Shown here: positions 5,413 through 12,711 of the stretch, one piece after another
Numbering within the stretch: the first letter of the stretch is position 1
Layout of the letters: each line of letters starts with the position of its first letter
Assembly (NCBI GenBank): GCA_964614575.1
Contig: CAZTLX010000105.1
Coordinates: 1 to 14,025, forward strand
Source: JBGTLW01 sp964614575
GTDB lineage: Bacteria; Planctomycetota; Phycisphaerae; Phycisphaerales; Phycisphaeraceae
Reading direction: 5' to 3'
Length of the DNA stretch: 14,025 nucleotides
Notes under the pieces: model-generated
The model's input: only the letters and a program-made list of their open reading frames with translations
Told to the model about the DNA's origin: nothing
Database searches by the model: none
Program-made: the position numbers and the translations under genes

Positions 5413-7785
5413 ATGGCTAACGGTAAATCCAGCACCGCTCGCCGGCGTGAAGTTCGTAAGGCCGTGCCTAAGCCGGGCCCGTCGTGGCGGCAGGCCGTGC
5501 GCCAGCGTGAGCTGGGCTTTGCGCTGCTGTACCTGAGCGTGTTCGTGCTCGTCGCCGGCTTCCTGTCGATTTCCCACCGCAACCGCCTGCCGTATCAGCT
5601 CAACCAGTTGGTCACCCGGCCGGTGGTCGCGCGGGTGGCCTTTAACGCGGTGGACCGGCAGCGCACGATCAACCGCAAGGAGCTGGCCCGCGAGAATACC
5701 CCGGCGATCTACGTCGCCAACGACCTGCTGCGTGAGAAGCTGCGCGACCGCTTCAGCAGCCTGATCCGCCTGGCCGACCTCGAGGTGATCGACGAGATCC
5801 CCGAGGAGGAGCGTAAGAAGCAGAAGCTGACGCGTGAGGGCTTCGCCGCGCTCAAGGCTTATGCCGCGAGCGACGAGGCGATGGCGCAGTGGGAGCGCGA
5901 GACGCAGGAGTTCATCCGCAAGCTGTTCGACCTGGCGCTGCTGGAGCAGGAGCAGTACAGCAGGGAGCAGAAGCGGGGGGTGGGCAAGGTCCAGATCGTA
6001 CACCCCGACCCGCGACCGGGCGAGTCGGGCACGCAGCAGCGGTACGACTCGGTGTGGATCAGCACGTCCGATCCGGTGACGCTGGCCGAGCGCGTCGAGC
6101 GGTTCGCGTTGCAGTTCCCCGCGGCGTTGCGGCCGACGGTGGTGGAGGCGGTGATGAGCACGCCGGGGCCGACGTACAACTTCGACGCCCCGGCGACCGA
6201 GCAGGCGCGGCAGCAGGCGTACGAGCTGGCCCAGCCGGAGCTCGAGCCGTACCGCATGGGGCAGACCTTCATCGCCGCGGGCACCAAGATCACCGAGGAG
6301 CACCTGGACCTGCTGGAGGCCGAGCGCGAGGCGTACCGCCACTGGCTGCAGATGCCCAGGGAGCAGCGGGCCGTCGCCGATCCGGGGCGTGAGGTACAAC
6401 TGCTTAGTTACCGCCCGCTGCTGGCGGACCTGGGTTCGTTCTCGGTGGCGTTGCTGATCGGGCTGGGCCTGTGGGTCTACATCTTCCGCTATTACCCGCG
6501 CGTGGCGCACAACCCGATGCGTGGGCTGGCGGTCACGGCCCTGCTGATGCTGTGCCTGCTGATCGCCGTGGGCGGCTCGGAGCTGATGCCGACCACGACG
6601 TACGGCTTCGCGTCGCTGGCGTCGATGCTGGCGGTGATGGTGCTGGCGATCGTGTACGACCAGCGTTTCGCGTTGTTCGTCGGCGGGCTGCTGGTGTTGC
6701 TGGTGGCGGTGTGCCTGCAGTTGAATGTGAACTTCGCGCTGGTGAGCCTGACGGGCGTGGGGATGGCGGCGGCGATGCTCGGCGAGGTGCGCAGCCGCTC
6801 CAAGATCGTGGTCACGGGCCTGTACGCGGGGCTGGCGATGGCGTTGGCGGGGCTGGCGGTGGCGCTGGCGTCACGCCCGCTGGAAGTGCCCAACGTGTGG
6901 CGGCTGGTGCTCAGTGATGTCGTGCTGGTGCTGGGGGCGGGGTTTGTCACCGGCATGTTCGTGCAGGCGCTGCTCCCGCTGATTGAAAAAGCCTTCCGCG
7001 TCACCACCACCATGACGCTCAAGGAACTCAACGACGCGTCGCACCCGCTGCTGCAGCGCCTGGCCCAGGAAGCGCCGGGGACGTACCAGCACTCGCTGCG
7101 CCTGGCCGACATCACCGAAGCCGCCGCCGAGGCGATCGGAGCCGACGGCCTGCTCTGCCGCGTGGGTTCGATGTACCACGACATCGGCAAGATGAACAAG
7201 CCCTTGTATTTCATCGAGAACCAGGGCGGCGGGCCCAACCGGCACAACAAGCTCTCGCCGGCGATGTCGCTGCTGATCATCGTCGGGCACGTGAAGGACG
7301 GCATCGAGATGGCGCGCGAGTACGCGCTGCCCCCGGCCCTGCGGCACTTCATCGAGAGCCACCACGGCACGACGCTGGTCGAGTATTTCTTCCACGCCGC
7401 GAAGAAGCAGAAGGAAGAGGCGGACCAGCCCGCGCCCAGCGAGTTTGAGTTCCGCTATCCGGGACCCAAGCCGCAGACCAAGGAAGCGGCGATCATGCTG
7501 GTGTGCGACGGCATCGAGGCCGCGGCCCGCACGATCGACGAGCCGACGCCCGTCCGCCTCGAACAACTGACCCACGCCATCGCGATGAAGCGGCTGATGG
7601 ACGGGCAGTTCGACGACTGCGCCCTGACGCTGCAGGAGCTGGCCAAGGCCGAGGCCGCCATCACCAAGACGCTGTGCGCGATCTACCACGCGCGGGTCAA
7701 GTATCCCGACGGCGAAAAGAAGCCGGCCCCCGCCCCCGCGGAACAAGCCGCGACCCCCGCGCCGACGCAGGCCAGGACCGCGTGA
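5413..7785 (+). CDS. 7TM-HD phosphohydrolase, probable PgpH-type cyclic-di-AMP phosphodiesterase
   Basis: A 790-residue membrane protein with the full PgpH layout: a basic cytoplasmic N-terminus, one helix at about 36-54, an extracytoplasmic 7TMR-HDED domain (about 75-325), seven membrane helices (about 335-525), then a cytoplasmic HD domain (about 540-730). The metal-binding histidines and aspartates are present: His560 (YQHS), His589-Asp590 (YHDIGK), His626 (VGHV), His650-His651 (ESHHGTTLVEYFFHAA) and Asp699 (VCDGIEAA). Family members hydrolyse cyclic-di-AMP to pApA; that substrate is inferred here, since no diadenylate cyclase gene is in view. The tail is Ala/Pro-rich. The start at MANGKSS was preferred over the ATG at 5362; neither has a strong ribosome-binding site. 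It is probably co-transcribed with the SIMPL gene. Confidence 0.9.
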   Translation: MANGKSSTARRREVRKAVPKPGPSWRQAVRQRELGFALLYLSVFVLVAGFLSISHRNRLPYQLNQLVTRPVVARVAFNAVDRQRTINRKELARENTPAIYVANDLLREKLRDRFSSLIRLADLEVIDEIPEEERKKQKLTREGFAALKAYAASDEAMAQWERETQEFIRKLFDLALLEQEQYSREQKRGVGKVQIVHPDPRPGESGTQQRYDSVWISTSDPVTLAERVERFALQFPAALRPTVVEAVMSTPGPTYNFDAPATEQARQQAYELAQPELEPYRMGQTFIAAGTKITEEHLDLLEAEREAYRHWLQMPREQRAVADPGREVQLLSYRPLLADLGSFSVALLIGLGLWVYIFRYYPRVAHNPMRGLAVTALLMLCLLIAVGGSELMPTTTYGFASLASMLAVMVLAIVYDQRFALFVGGLLVLLVAVCLQLNVNFALVSLTGVGMAAAMLGEVRSRSKIVVTGLYAGLAMALAGLAVALASRPLEVPNVWRLVLSDVVLVLGAGFVTGMFVQALLPLIEKAFRVTTTMTLKELNDASHPLLQRLAQEAPGTYQHSLRLADITEAAAEAIGADGLLCRVGSMYHDIGKMNKPLYFIENQGGGPNRHNKLSPAMSLLIIVGHVKDGIEMAREYALPPALRHFIESHHGTTLVEYFFHAAKKQKEEADQPAPSEFEFRYPGPKPQTKEAAIMLVCDGIEAAARTIDEPTPVRLEQLTHAIAMKRLMDGQFDDCALTLQELAKAEAAITKTLCAIYHARVKYPDGEKKPAPAPAEQAATPAPTQARTA

Positions 7786-7826
7786 GAGGACAACCGAACA
7801 CCCCCCCCACCCCGGAAGCTTCTGAC

Positions 7827-8555
7827 ATGACACTCAATCGCCTGCTTACTCTTGTGATTTTTTTTGCGCTGTGTGCTCCGCTCGCCACCGCGCAGGATGA
7901 CGCCGAGCAGCCGCCGCTGCTGACGGTCACCGGCGAGGGCGAGGTGCAGGTGCCGCCGGACCGGGCGATCGTGAGCTTCGGCGTGGTGGCGCAGTCGGAG
8001 GAGGCGGCCGCGGCGCAGGAACAGGTCAACGAGCTGGCGGCCGAGGTGATCGACGAGATCAAGGACGCGGGCGTCGCCGAGAAGCACATCCAGACGACGA
8101 ACCTGTCCCTGCAGCCGATCTACGATCATCACAAGACGCCGATGGGTCCGAACCAGGTGCCGAAGATCCGCGCCTATCGCGCCAGCTACACGGTGACGGT
8201 CACGGTCGAGCAGATCGAGAAGGCGGGGGACGTGATCGACGCGGGTCTGGGGGCGGGGGCGAACCAGTTTCACGGCATCACGTTCACGCTCAAGGACGAC
8301 AGCGCCGCGCGTCAGACGGCGCTGCAGAAGGCGGCGGGCGATGCGCGGGCCAAGGCCAAGACGATCAGCGAGGCGATGGGGGTGGGGCTGGTCGGGGTGT
8401 ACAGCATCGACGAGGGCGTGTCGTTTGATCGGCCGATGCCGATGCACGCCCGCGCGATGGCGATGGAAGCCGACGCGATGGGCGGCGGCGCGTCGGTGCA
8501 GCCGGGACAACTCACCGTCCGCGCGACGATGACGGTGCGCTACCGCATCGAGTAG
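7827..8555 (+). CDS. Secreted SIMPL-domain (DUF541) protein
   Basis: This 242-residue protein has a signal peptide (MTLNRLLTLVIFFALCAPLATA, cleavage likely after residue 22) and then the SIMPL core: LLTVTGEGEVQVPPDRAIVSFGV, a long amphipathic helix (EEAAAAQEQVNELAAEVIDEIK), then IQTTNLSLQPIYD, YRASYTVTVTVEQ, and the closing QPGQLTVRATMTVRYRI. SIMPL proteins are periplasmic or surface oligomers of uncertain role. The Met-rich stretch RPMPMHARAMAMEADAMGGG before the last strands is usual in the family. GGAAG at 7813-7817 supports the start. It begins 41 bases after the PgpH-like gene and is probably in one transcript with it; the link may be envelope homeostasis, but that is speculation. Confidence 0.88.
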   Translation: MTLNRLLTLVIFFALCAPLATAQDDAEQPPLLTVTGEGEVQVPPDRAIVSFGVVAQSEEAAAAQEQVNELAAEVIDEIKDAGVAEKHIQTTNLSLQPIYDHHKTPMGPNQVPKIRAYRASYTVTVTVEQIEKAGDVIDAGLGAGANQFHGITFTLKDDSAARQTALQKAAGDARAKAKTISEAMGVGLVGVYSIDEGVSFDRPMPMHARAMAMEADAMGGGASVQPGQLTVRATMTVRYRIE

Positions 8556-8582
8556 CGCGTTGCGCTTTGATGTTTAGCGGGT

Positions 8583-8595
8583 GGCACGAAGTGCC
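8583..8595. repeat. Short hairpin GGCAC-GAA-GTGCC
   Basis: A perfect five-base-pair stem around a GAA loop, 28 bases after the SIMPL stop codon and just before hairpin repeat copy D. There is no T tract on either side, so it is not a classical terminator. Confidence 0.5.
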
Positions 8596-8603
8596 CCGAG
8601 GGT

Positions 8604-8647
8604 GTATCCCGACCAAGCTCCGCTGCGCTGCGCATGATCGGGCTTGG
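8604..8647 (+). repeat. Dispersed 3'-end hairpin repeat, copy D
   Basis: The copy reads GTATCCCGACCAAGCTCCGC, then TGCGCTGCGCATGATCGGG and CTTGGG. The stem is CCCGA with TCGGG, and the loop contains the same AAGCT and CGCTGCGCTGCGCATG words as copy A. It occupies the gap between the convergent ends of the SIMPL and serine protease genes. Confidence 0.72.
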
Positions 8648-8651
8648 GCGG

Positions 8652-10175
8652 TCAATCCTTGAGTACGTCGCGCAGGTCGTCGCTGGCGCGGTAGCGGATG
8701 CCGTTGTCGGTCATGATCTCATCGGTCGCGTCGAGGACTTCCTGACGCCTGAAGACCATGTGCTCGCGGAATTCGTCGGCGAACCTGATCTCGACGAACT
8801 CGCCCTCGGCCGCCTCGAAGACCTCCGCCAGGTGCCGCAGGTTCTTGATCGGCACGCCGTTGACCTGGGCGATCACGCCGAGCACCGGGTTGTCGTAGCC
8901 CTTGGTGATGCGGTGGGGGAACATGGGGGAGGAGACGGCGACCATCTCCTGCTCGGGGAAGGTCTTGTCGTCGAAGGCGTCGGTCATCAGCGGACTGCCG
9001 CCCTGCATCAATACCGCGCGGAACTGGCCGGGGATCGCGCCGACCATCTCCTGCGTGACCTGCGTGAAGCAAAGCGGTCCGAAGATGTAGTAGCGGGGAT
9101 AGGCGCCGTCGAGCGAGGTGACGATCCGGTCGGGCTTGCGGGAGACGGGCACCGCGATTTCTTGCGACTGGCCGTCGCGCAAGATGGTCAGCGGCAGCTT
9201 GCCCTCGGTCGCCTCCGGGTCGACGTAGTAGTGGTACGCGACGCGGAGGTTGTCGGTGAGGCGGACCTGGCCATCGTTTTCGATGTTGTGCCCGGCGATA
9301 TGGGTGATCACATCCCACTCGCGCAGCGGGTAGTCGCCGTTCTTGAGCGGCTTGTCGGCACGCGTGACCATGAGGCCGGTGGTGTCGCGGTCAAGCCCGA
9401 GGCGTTGGCGCAGGGCGGGGTTCTCGGTGGTCTGCAGCGAAACGTCGAAGCGGTACTTGCCGTCGTAGGTGCCGTCGGCGACGTCGGCGAGGTAGGTCTG
9501 GACTTCCTCGACGGGGATGAGGAAGCCGATGTTCTCGGCGGTGGGGATGTTGGCGCGGACGATGCCGGCGATCTTGCCGTCGATGATCGCCGCGCCGCCG
9601 GAGTTGCCGGGGTTGAGTGCCGCATCGACCTGCACGATCAGGCCGACCGCGCCGTGGTTGTACCCGCCGACCTCAACGCGCGAGACGATCCCCTCGGTGA
9701 TCGACAGCTCCTCCCCGCCGGTCGGGTAGCCATAGACATTCACCTGCTGCTTGACCTGTGGCAGGCCCTGGGCAAACGCGAGCGCCGGGCGGTCTGTGAA
9801 GAACGCCTCGTCTTCGAGCTTGAGGATGGCCAGGTCCATCTCGTGGGAGATCGACTCGACGGCCGCCGCCAATCGGTCGGCGGACTGGAAAGGCTGCACA
9901 TACACCTGCGAGGCGTAGCGCACGACGTGCGCGTTGGTGATGATGCGGTTGCCCTCGATCACCACGCCCGAACCGGTCGCCTGCTGCGCCGCCTGCTTGG
10001 TCCAGGGGCGGAACGGGTCGGGCAGCCGGACGGTGGCGTGGATCTTGACGATCGCGGGGCGGATGGCCTGGGGTGCGTCGGCCTGCGCCCGCGCGGGCAC
10101 CGCAAGCGTGAGCAGCGCGGCGGCGACGATCAGCGAAGTCCAACGAGGCGTGCGGGCGGACGGGGTCTGGGGCAT
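8652..10175 (-). CDS. Secreted Deg9-like serine protease (S1C, two PDZ-like domains)
   Basis: A 507-residue protein starting at MPQTPSART; a TTG at 10202 would add nine residues. A signal peptide (WTSLIVAAALLTLAVPARA) directs export. The trypsin-like domain carries His83 (ITNAHVV), Asp114 (EMDLAILKL) and Ser192 (ALNPGNSGG), so it should be active. The part after the protease is longer than in DegP/DegS. It has a first PDZ-like domain, then YYIFGPLCFTQVTQEMV and a second domain with NPVLGVIAQVNGVPIKNLRHLAEVFE, ending VLDATDEIMTDNGIRYRASDDL. This resembles the plant Deg9 arrangement, in which the second PDZ contains 'GLVFTPL' and 'IKNLxHLxE'. It probably degrades or processes misfolded envelope proteins. 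It follows the glycosyltransferase gene on the same strand with a 189-base gap. Confidence 0.9.
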   Translation of the reverse strand: MPQTPSARTPRWTSLIVAAALLTLAVPARAQADAPQAIRPAIVKIHATVRLPDPFRPWTKQAAQQATGSGVVIEGNRIITNAHVVRYASQVYVQPFQSADRLAAAVESISHEMDLAILKLEDEAFFTDRPALAFAQGLPQVKQQVNVYGYPTGGEELSITEGIVSRVEVGGYNHGAVGLIVQVDAALNPGNSGGAAIIDGKIAGIVRANIPTAENIGFLIPVEEVQTYLADVADGTYDGKYRFDVSLQTTENPALRQRLGLDRDTTGLMVTRADKPLKNGDYPLREWDVITHIAGHNIENDGQVRLTDNLRVAYHYYVDPEATEGKLPLTILRDGQSQEIAVPVSRKPDRIVTSLDGAYPRYYIFGPLCFTQVTQEMVGAIPGQFRAVLMQGGSPLMTDAFDDKTFPEQEMVAVSSPMFPHRITKGYDNPVLGVIAQVNGVPIKNLRHLAEVFEAAEGEFVEIRFADEFREHMVFRRQEVLDATDEIMTDNGIRYRASDDLRDVLKD

Positions 10176-10270
10176 GGGCAATCTCGGGGGTTTCGGGATC
10201 AACGGGAACCGGAACGATCAAACGGGCATCCTAACGCAGACGAAGCGGAGCCACCGGTTTGTTCAAGCAG

Positions 10271-10340
10271 CGATGAAACGCGAGGGCCGCGCCGGGGTGC
10301 GGCGAGGGTGTGATCCGCCCCCTCGGCGGGAGGGGGGAAA
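10271..10340. repeat. Probable GC-rich dispersed repeat with hairpin
   Basis: CCCCCTC at 10318-10324 pairs with GAGGGGG at 10330-10336 around GGCGG. The preceding GAGGGCCGCGCCGGGGTG and GGCGAGGGTGTGATCCG have the look of the multi-copy intergenic phrases found in many GC-rich genomes. Only one copy is in the window, so its repeat nature is inferred. It lies between the glycosyltransferase stop and the protease start on the minus strand; no T tract follows. Confidence 0.35.
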
Positions 10341-10364
10341 GCGCGGCGAAGCGACCGCGTCCGT

Positions 10365-11441
10365 TCACGCGGCGGCGAAGGCGAGGGTCGCGCCGGTGAG
10401 GCTGCGGTAGGCGTGCAGCGCCTGGGCGACGGAGGTGGAGGCCAGCCGATGCTGGTTGACCCACTGCCGGGCGCCGAGCCCGAGCGTGCGGCGGCGGGTC
10501 GGGTCTTTGACCAGGTCGGCCAGCGCCGTGTGCCAGGCCGCGGCGTCGGGCGCGTCGAGCACGCGGGCGGTCAGGCCGTCGATCAGGTCATCGATCATCG
10601 GGTCATGCCGCACGACGATCGGCAGGCCGTGCGCCATCGCCTGCAGCGTGATGCCGCGCATCCGCCCGCTGGATTGCGGATGCACGACGACATCGGCCCG
10701 CAGCAACAACTCGCGGTGGCCCAAACGGCGGGGGATGAACGACGCGTGGCTCAGCAGGCCCAGCCGCTTGGCTTCCCGCCACACGTCGCGCTGGTCGGCG
10801 CCCTGGCCATCAAAAAACAGATGGGTCTGCGGATGGTCCTGCACCAGCGCGGCCGCCCCCTGCAACAGCGCGTCCACCGCCGGATCGAGCTTGCCGTTGC
10901 CCGCGATCACGATGCAGACGATCTCGTCCTCCCCCGACGCGTGCTCGGGGGCCTGCTTGTGGACCCCGGTCCGCAGCAGCTCGACCGAAAACGTATCGGG
11001 CAAGACGCGGGTTAACGCCGAGGCCAGCGGCTCGGAGGCGGCGGTGAACCACGCGCGGGTCGGGTCCAGCCGCGGCCCCAGCCTCGCCGCCAGCGGGATG
11101 TCCAGGGCGGAGAACGATGAATAGACCACCGGCGCGCTGATCCGCTTGCCCAGCTCCGTCGCGCCACGCCACATCCGCCCGTCCAGCGCGTGAATGAGGT
11201 TGACGCCCAACCCGTCGAGCACCTGGTCGAGCTGATACAGGCTCCGCCGCCGCGACCACCGCCAACCCGTGTCACGCCAGTAGACGATCTCGCCAAACAC
11301 CGAGGCCTCATCGTCCAGCCGGGCCTCCGGCACCACCTGCGCCACCCGCACCTGCTCATCGATCAGCCCCACCACCAGGTGCTGAAACAGCGGCAACTCC
11401 TCATCCAGCCAGGCGGTGTTGGCGAGCAGCGCGACGTGCAT
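10365..11441 (-). CDS. GT-B (GT4-like) glycosyltransferase without the usual EX7E acids
   Basis: This 358-residue protein has the two-domain GT-B layout. The N-terminal half starts MHVALLANTAWLDEELPLFQHLVVGL and has NLIHALDGR around 81-89. The C-terminal half carries IVIAGNGKLDPAVDALLQGAA, HLFFDGQG and the donor-site segment LLRADVVVHPQ...MRGITLQAMAHGLPIVV at about 246-277, as in GT4 enzymes of lipopolysaccharide, capsule or glycoprotein synthesis. The two acids normally found in the EX7E motif read Gly259 and Gln267 here, so catalysis or donor choice may differ. No signal peptide or membrane helix is seen. No other sugar genes adjoin it. The start lacks a ribosome-binding site but TAAACT stands six bases upstream. 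Confidence 0.8.
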   Translation of the reverse strand: MHVALLANTAWLDEELPLFQHLVVGLIDEQVRVAQVVPEARLDDEASVFGEIVYWRDTGWRWSRRRSLYQLDQVLDGLGVNLIHALDGRMWRGATELGKRISAPVVYSSFSALDIPLAARLGPRLDPTRAWFTAASEPLASALTRVLPDTFSVELLRTGVHKQAPEHASGEDEIVCIVIAGNGKLDPAVDALLQGAAALVQDHPQTHLFFDGQGADQRDVWREAKRLGLLSHASFIPRRLGHRELLLRADVVVHPQSSGRMRGITLQAMAHGLPIVVRHDPMIDDLIDGLTARVLDAPDAAAWHTALADLVKDPTRRRTLGLGARQWVNQHRLASTSVAQALHAYRSLTGATLAFAAA

Positions 11442-11447
11442 AGCGGT

Positions 11448-11453
11448 AGTTTA
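11448..11453 (-). promoter_or_regulatory. Possible -10 element of the glycosyltransferase gene (leaderless arrangement)
   Basis: Read on the minus strand, TAAACT is followed by six bases (ACCGCT) and the ATG at 11441. There is no Shine-Dalgarno sequence. The match to TATAAT is four of six, so the call rests mainly on its position. Confidence 0.3.
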
Positions 11454-11538
11454 ACGGCAGGGGGCGAGATTCACCGCCTCCGGGGAATTGCCGCCCAGGT
11501 CAACACGCCGGTCGGCCTCGACGCCACCACCGCTCGCG

Positions 11539-11550
11539 GCTTCGCGAAGC
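11539..11550. repeat. Perfect 12-base palindrome in the glycosyltransferase-prmC divergent gap
   Basis: GCTTCGCGAAGC is self-complementary and lies near the middle of the 214-base gap between two divergently transcribed genes (11442-11655). It could be an operator for a dimeric regulator or merely a chance GC-rich palindrome. The rest of the gap shows no gene. Confidence 0.35.
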
Positions 11551-11642
11551 GGGTCCGCCCACGCACAACCGACAAAGCTCTAAGCCGGCCCGAAGCGGCG
11601 GCCACCGGGTCTCATGCCTGCGCTTTCCACCCCTCCTGCGTT

Positions 11643-11648
11643 TATCAT
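11643..11648 (+). promoter_or_regulatory. Possible -10 element of prmC (leaderless arrangement)
   Basis: TATCAT (five of six to TATAAT) ends seven bases before the prmC ATG at 11656, with CCCCCGC between and no Shine-Dalgarno sequence. TTTCCA upstream (11624-11629) is too close, at 13 bases, to be a normal -35. Confidence 0.35.
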
Positions 11649-11655
11649 CCCCCGC

Positions 11656-12522
11656 ATGCCCGAGACGTGGACGACCCATCGGCTGCTGCAGTGGACGACG
11701 CAGCACTTCGAGCGCAAGGGCGTCGACAGCCCGCGGGTTTCCGCCGAGATGCTTTTGGCGCACGTGCTCGGCTGCAAACGCCTGGCGCTCTACATGGACG
11801 CGCAGCGGCCGGCCAGCGAGCTGGAACGCGCGGCGTTCCGCGAGCTGGTCGAGCGGGCGGTGAATCACGAGCCGGTGGATTATTTGGTCGGGCAGACGCC
11901 GTTCTTCTCGATGCTGTTTGCGGTCGATCGGTCGGTCCTGGTGCCGCGGCCGAGCACCGAGACATTGGTCGAGCACGTGATCCAGCACGCCAAGCGCACG
12001 CCGGGCTTCGGCTCGCCGACGGTCATCGACCTGGGCACGGGCAGCGGGTGCATCGCGGTGTGCATCGCCAAGCACCTGCCGGGTTCACGCGTGATCGCGA
12101 CGGACCTCTCGTCCGAGGCGCTGGCGGTCGCCCGGCGCAACGCCGAGCGTCACGGCGTGGCCGATCGCATTGACTTCCGCGCGGGCGACCTGTTCGCGCC
12201 GCTGGCCGACATCCGGGCGCACTACCTGCTGAGCAACCCGCCGTACATCCCGGATGATGAATGGTCGGGCGTGGCACCGAACGTGAAGGACCACGAGCCG
12301 ACCGCGGCGCTGCGGGGCGGCGTGGACGGGCTGGATGTGATCCGCCCGCTGATCGCCGGGGCGTCGGCGGTGCTGGCGTCGCCGGGGCACCTGGTGGTGG
12401 AGGTCGCCGCGGTGCATAAGCCGGCGGTGCTGCGGATGGCCGCGGACGCGGGGTTCACCAACGCCCACCTCCTGGCCGACCACGAGGCCCTGCCCCGGGT
12501 GCTCGTCGCCGACCACGCCTGA
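11656..12522 (+). CDS. prmC: Peptide chain release factor N5-glutamine methyltransferase PrmC
   Basis: A 288-residue PrmC (HemK), which uses S-adenosylmethionine to methylate the glutamine of the GGQ motif in release factors RF1 and RF2 in the cytoplasm. The N-terminal helical domain contains SPRVSAEMLLAHVLGCKRLALYMD. The fold then shows VLVPRPSTETLVEHV, the SAM-binding DLGTGSG at 125-131, ATDLSSEAL, and the catalytic NPPY at 194-197 followed by EPTAALRGGVDGLDVIR. The usual 'FYGxxF' before the IPRP strand reads FFSMLF. The start at MPETW was chosen because it gives the normal family N-terminus; an ATG at 11614 would add 14 unpatterned residues. Its stop codon lies inside a 13-base sequence that is repeated 182 bases downstream. 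Confidence 0.95.
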   Translation: MPETWTTHRLLQWTTQHFERKGVDSPRVSAEMLLAHVLGCKRLALYMDAQRPASELERAAFRELVERAVNHEPVDYLVGQTPFFSMLFAVDRSVLVPRPSTETLVEHVIQHAKRTPGFGSPTVIDLGTGSGCIAVCIAKHLPGSRVIATDLSSEALAVARRNAERHGVADRIDFRAGDLFAPLADIRAHYLLSNPPYIPDDEWSGVAPNVKDHEPTAALRGGVDGLDVIRPLIAGASAVLASPGHLVVEVAAVHKPAVLRMAADAGFTNAHLLADHEALPRVLVADHA

Positions 12523-12523
12523 G
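12511..12523 (+). repeat. Direct repeat flanking the palindromic element, left copy
   Basis: GACCACGCCTGAG. It encodes the last three residues and stop of prmC. An exact copy is at 12693-12705. The pair looks like a target duplication made when the element between them inserted. Confidence 0.7.
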
Positions 12524-12692
12524 GGTGAAGACATTGTCGCCCATGGCCCCAAGGAGGTAGAAAAGGCATTCCTGCCTGTTGATCGACCGCAGGTCGATGA
12601 TCCGGCCGACCCTTCGGGCCGGTGACAGACAAGTATGCCTGTCCTGACTCCATACCCTCAAGGCTGGCCGCTGGATCAATGTCCTCACCCCG
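12524..12692. mobile_element. Putative 169-base non-autonomous palindromic element
   Basis: The ends are inverted repeats: GGGTGAAGACATTG at 12523-12536 and CAATGTCCTCACCC at 12677-12690 match at 13 of 14 positions. Inside, AGGCATTCCTGCCTGT (12564-12579) and ACAGACAAGTATGCCT (12625-12640) pair at 13 of 16. Between them are two hairpins, ATCGACC-GCA-GGTCGAT at 12582-12598 and CCGGCC...GGCCGG at 12602-12622. The whole can fold as one long cruciform. It is flanked by the exact 13-base direct repeat at 12511-12523 and 12693-12705. It encodes no protein, so it would need a transposase in trans. It also contains AAGGAGGT at 12551-12558 with no following start codon. Confidence 0.6.
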
Positions 12693-12705
12693 GACCACGC
12701 CTGAG
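12693..12705 (+). repeat. Direct repeat flanking the palindromic element, right copy
   Basis: GACCACGCCTGAG, identical to 12511-12523. Removing the sequence between the two copies would place the rpsP promoter seven to eight bases after the prmC stop codon, a compact and plausible ancestral junction. Confidence 0.7.
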
Positions 12706-12711
12706 CCCGCG

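Noticed and set aside
8604..8647. H-type pseudoknot in hairpin repeat copy D (CCAAG with CTTGG)
   Set aside because: The second stem is good only in copy D; copies A and B pair weakly and copy C has lost the AAGC side, so it is not a shared feature.
8634..10313. 559-codon open frame antisense to the Deg9-like protease gene
   Set aside because: Composition artefact; the opposite strand has the complete catalytic triad and PDZ-like domains.
12551..12558. Perfect AAGGAGGT as the ribosome-binding site of a small gene
   Set aside because: No ATG, GTG or TTG start with a meaningful frame follows at proper spacing; it lies inside the palindromic element.
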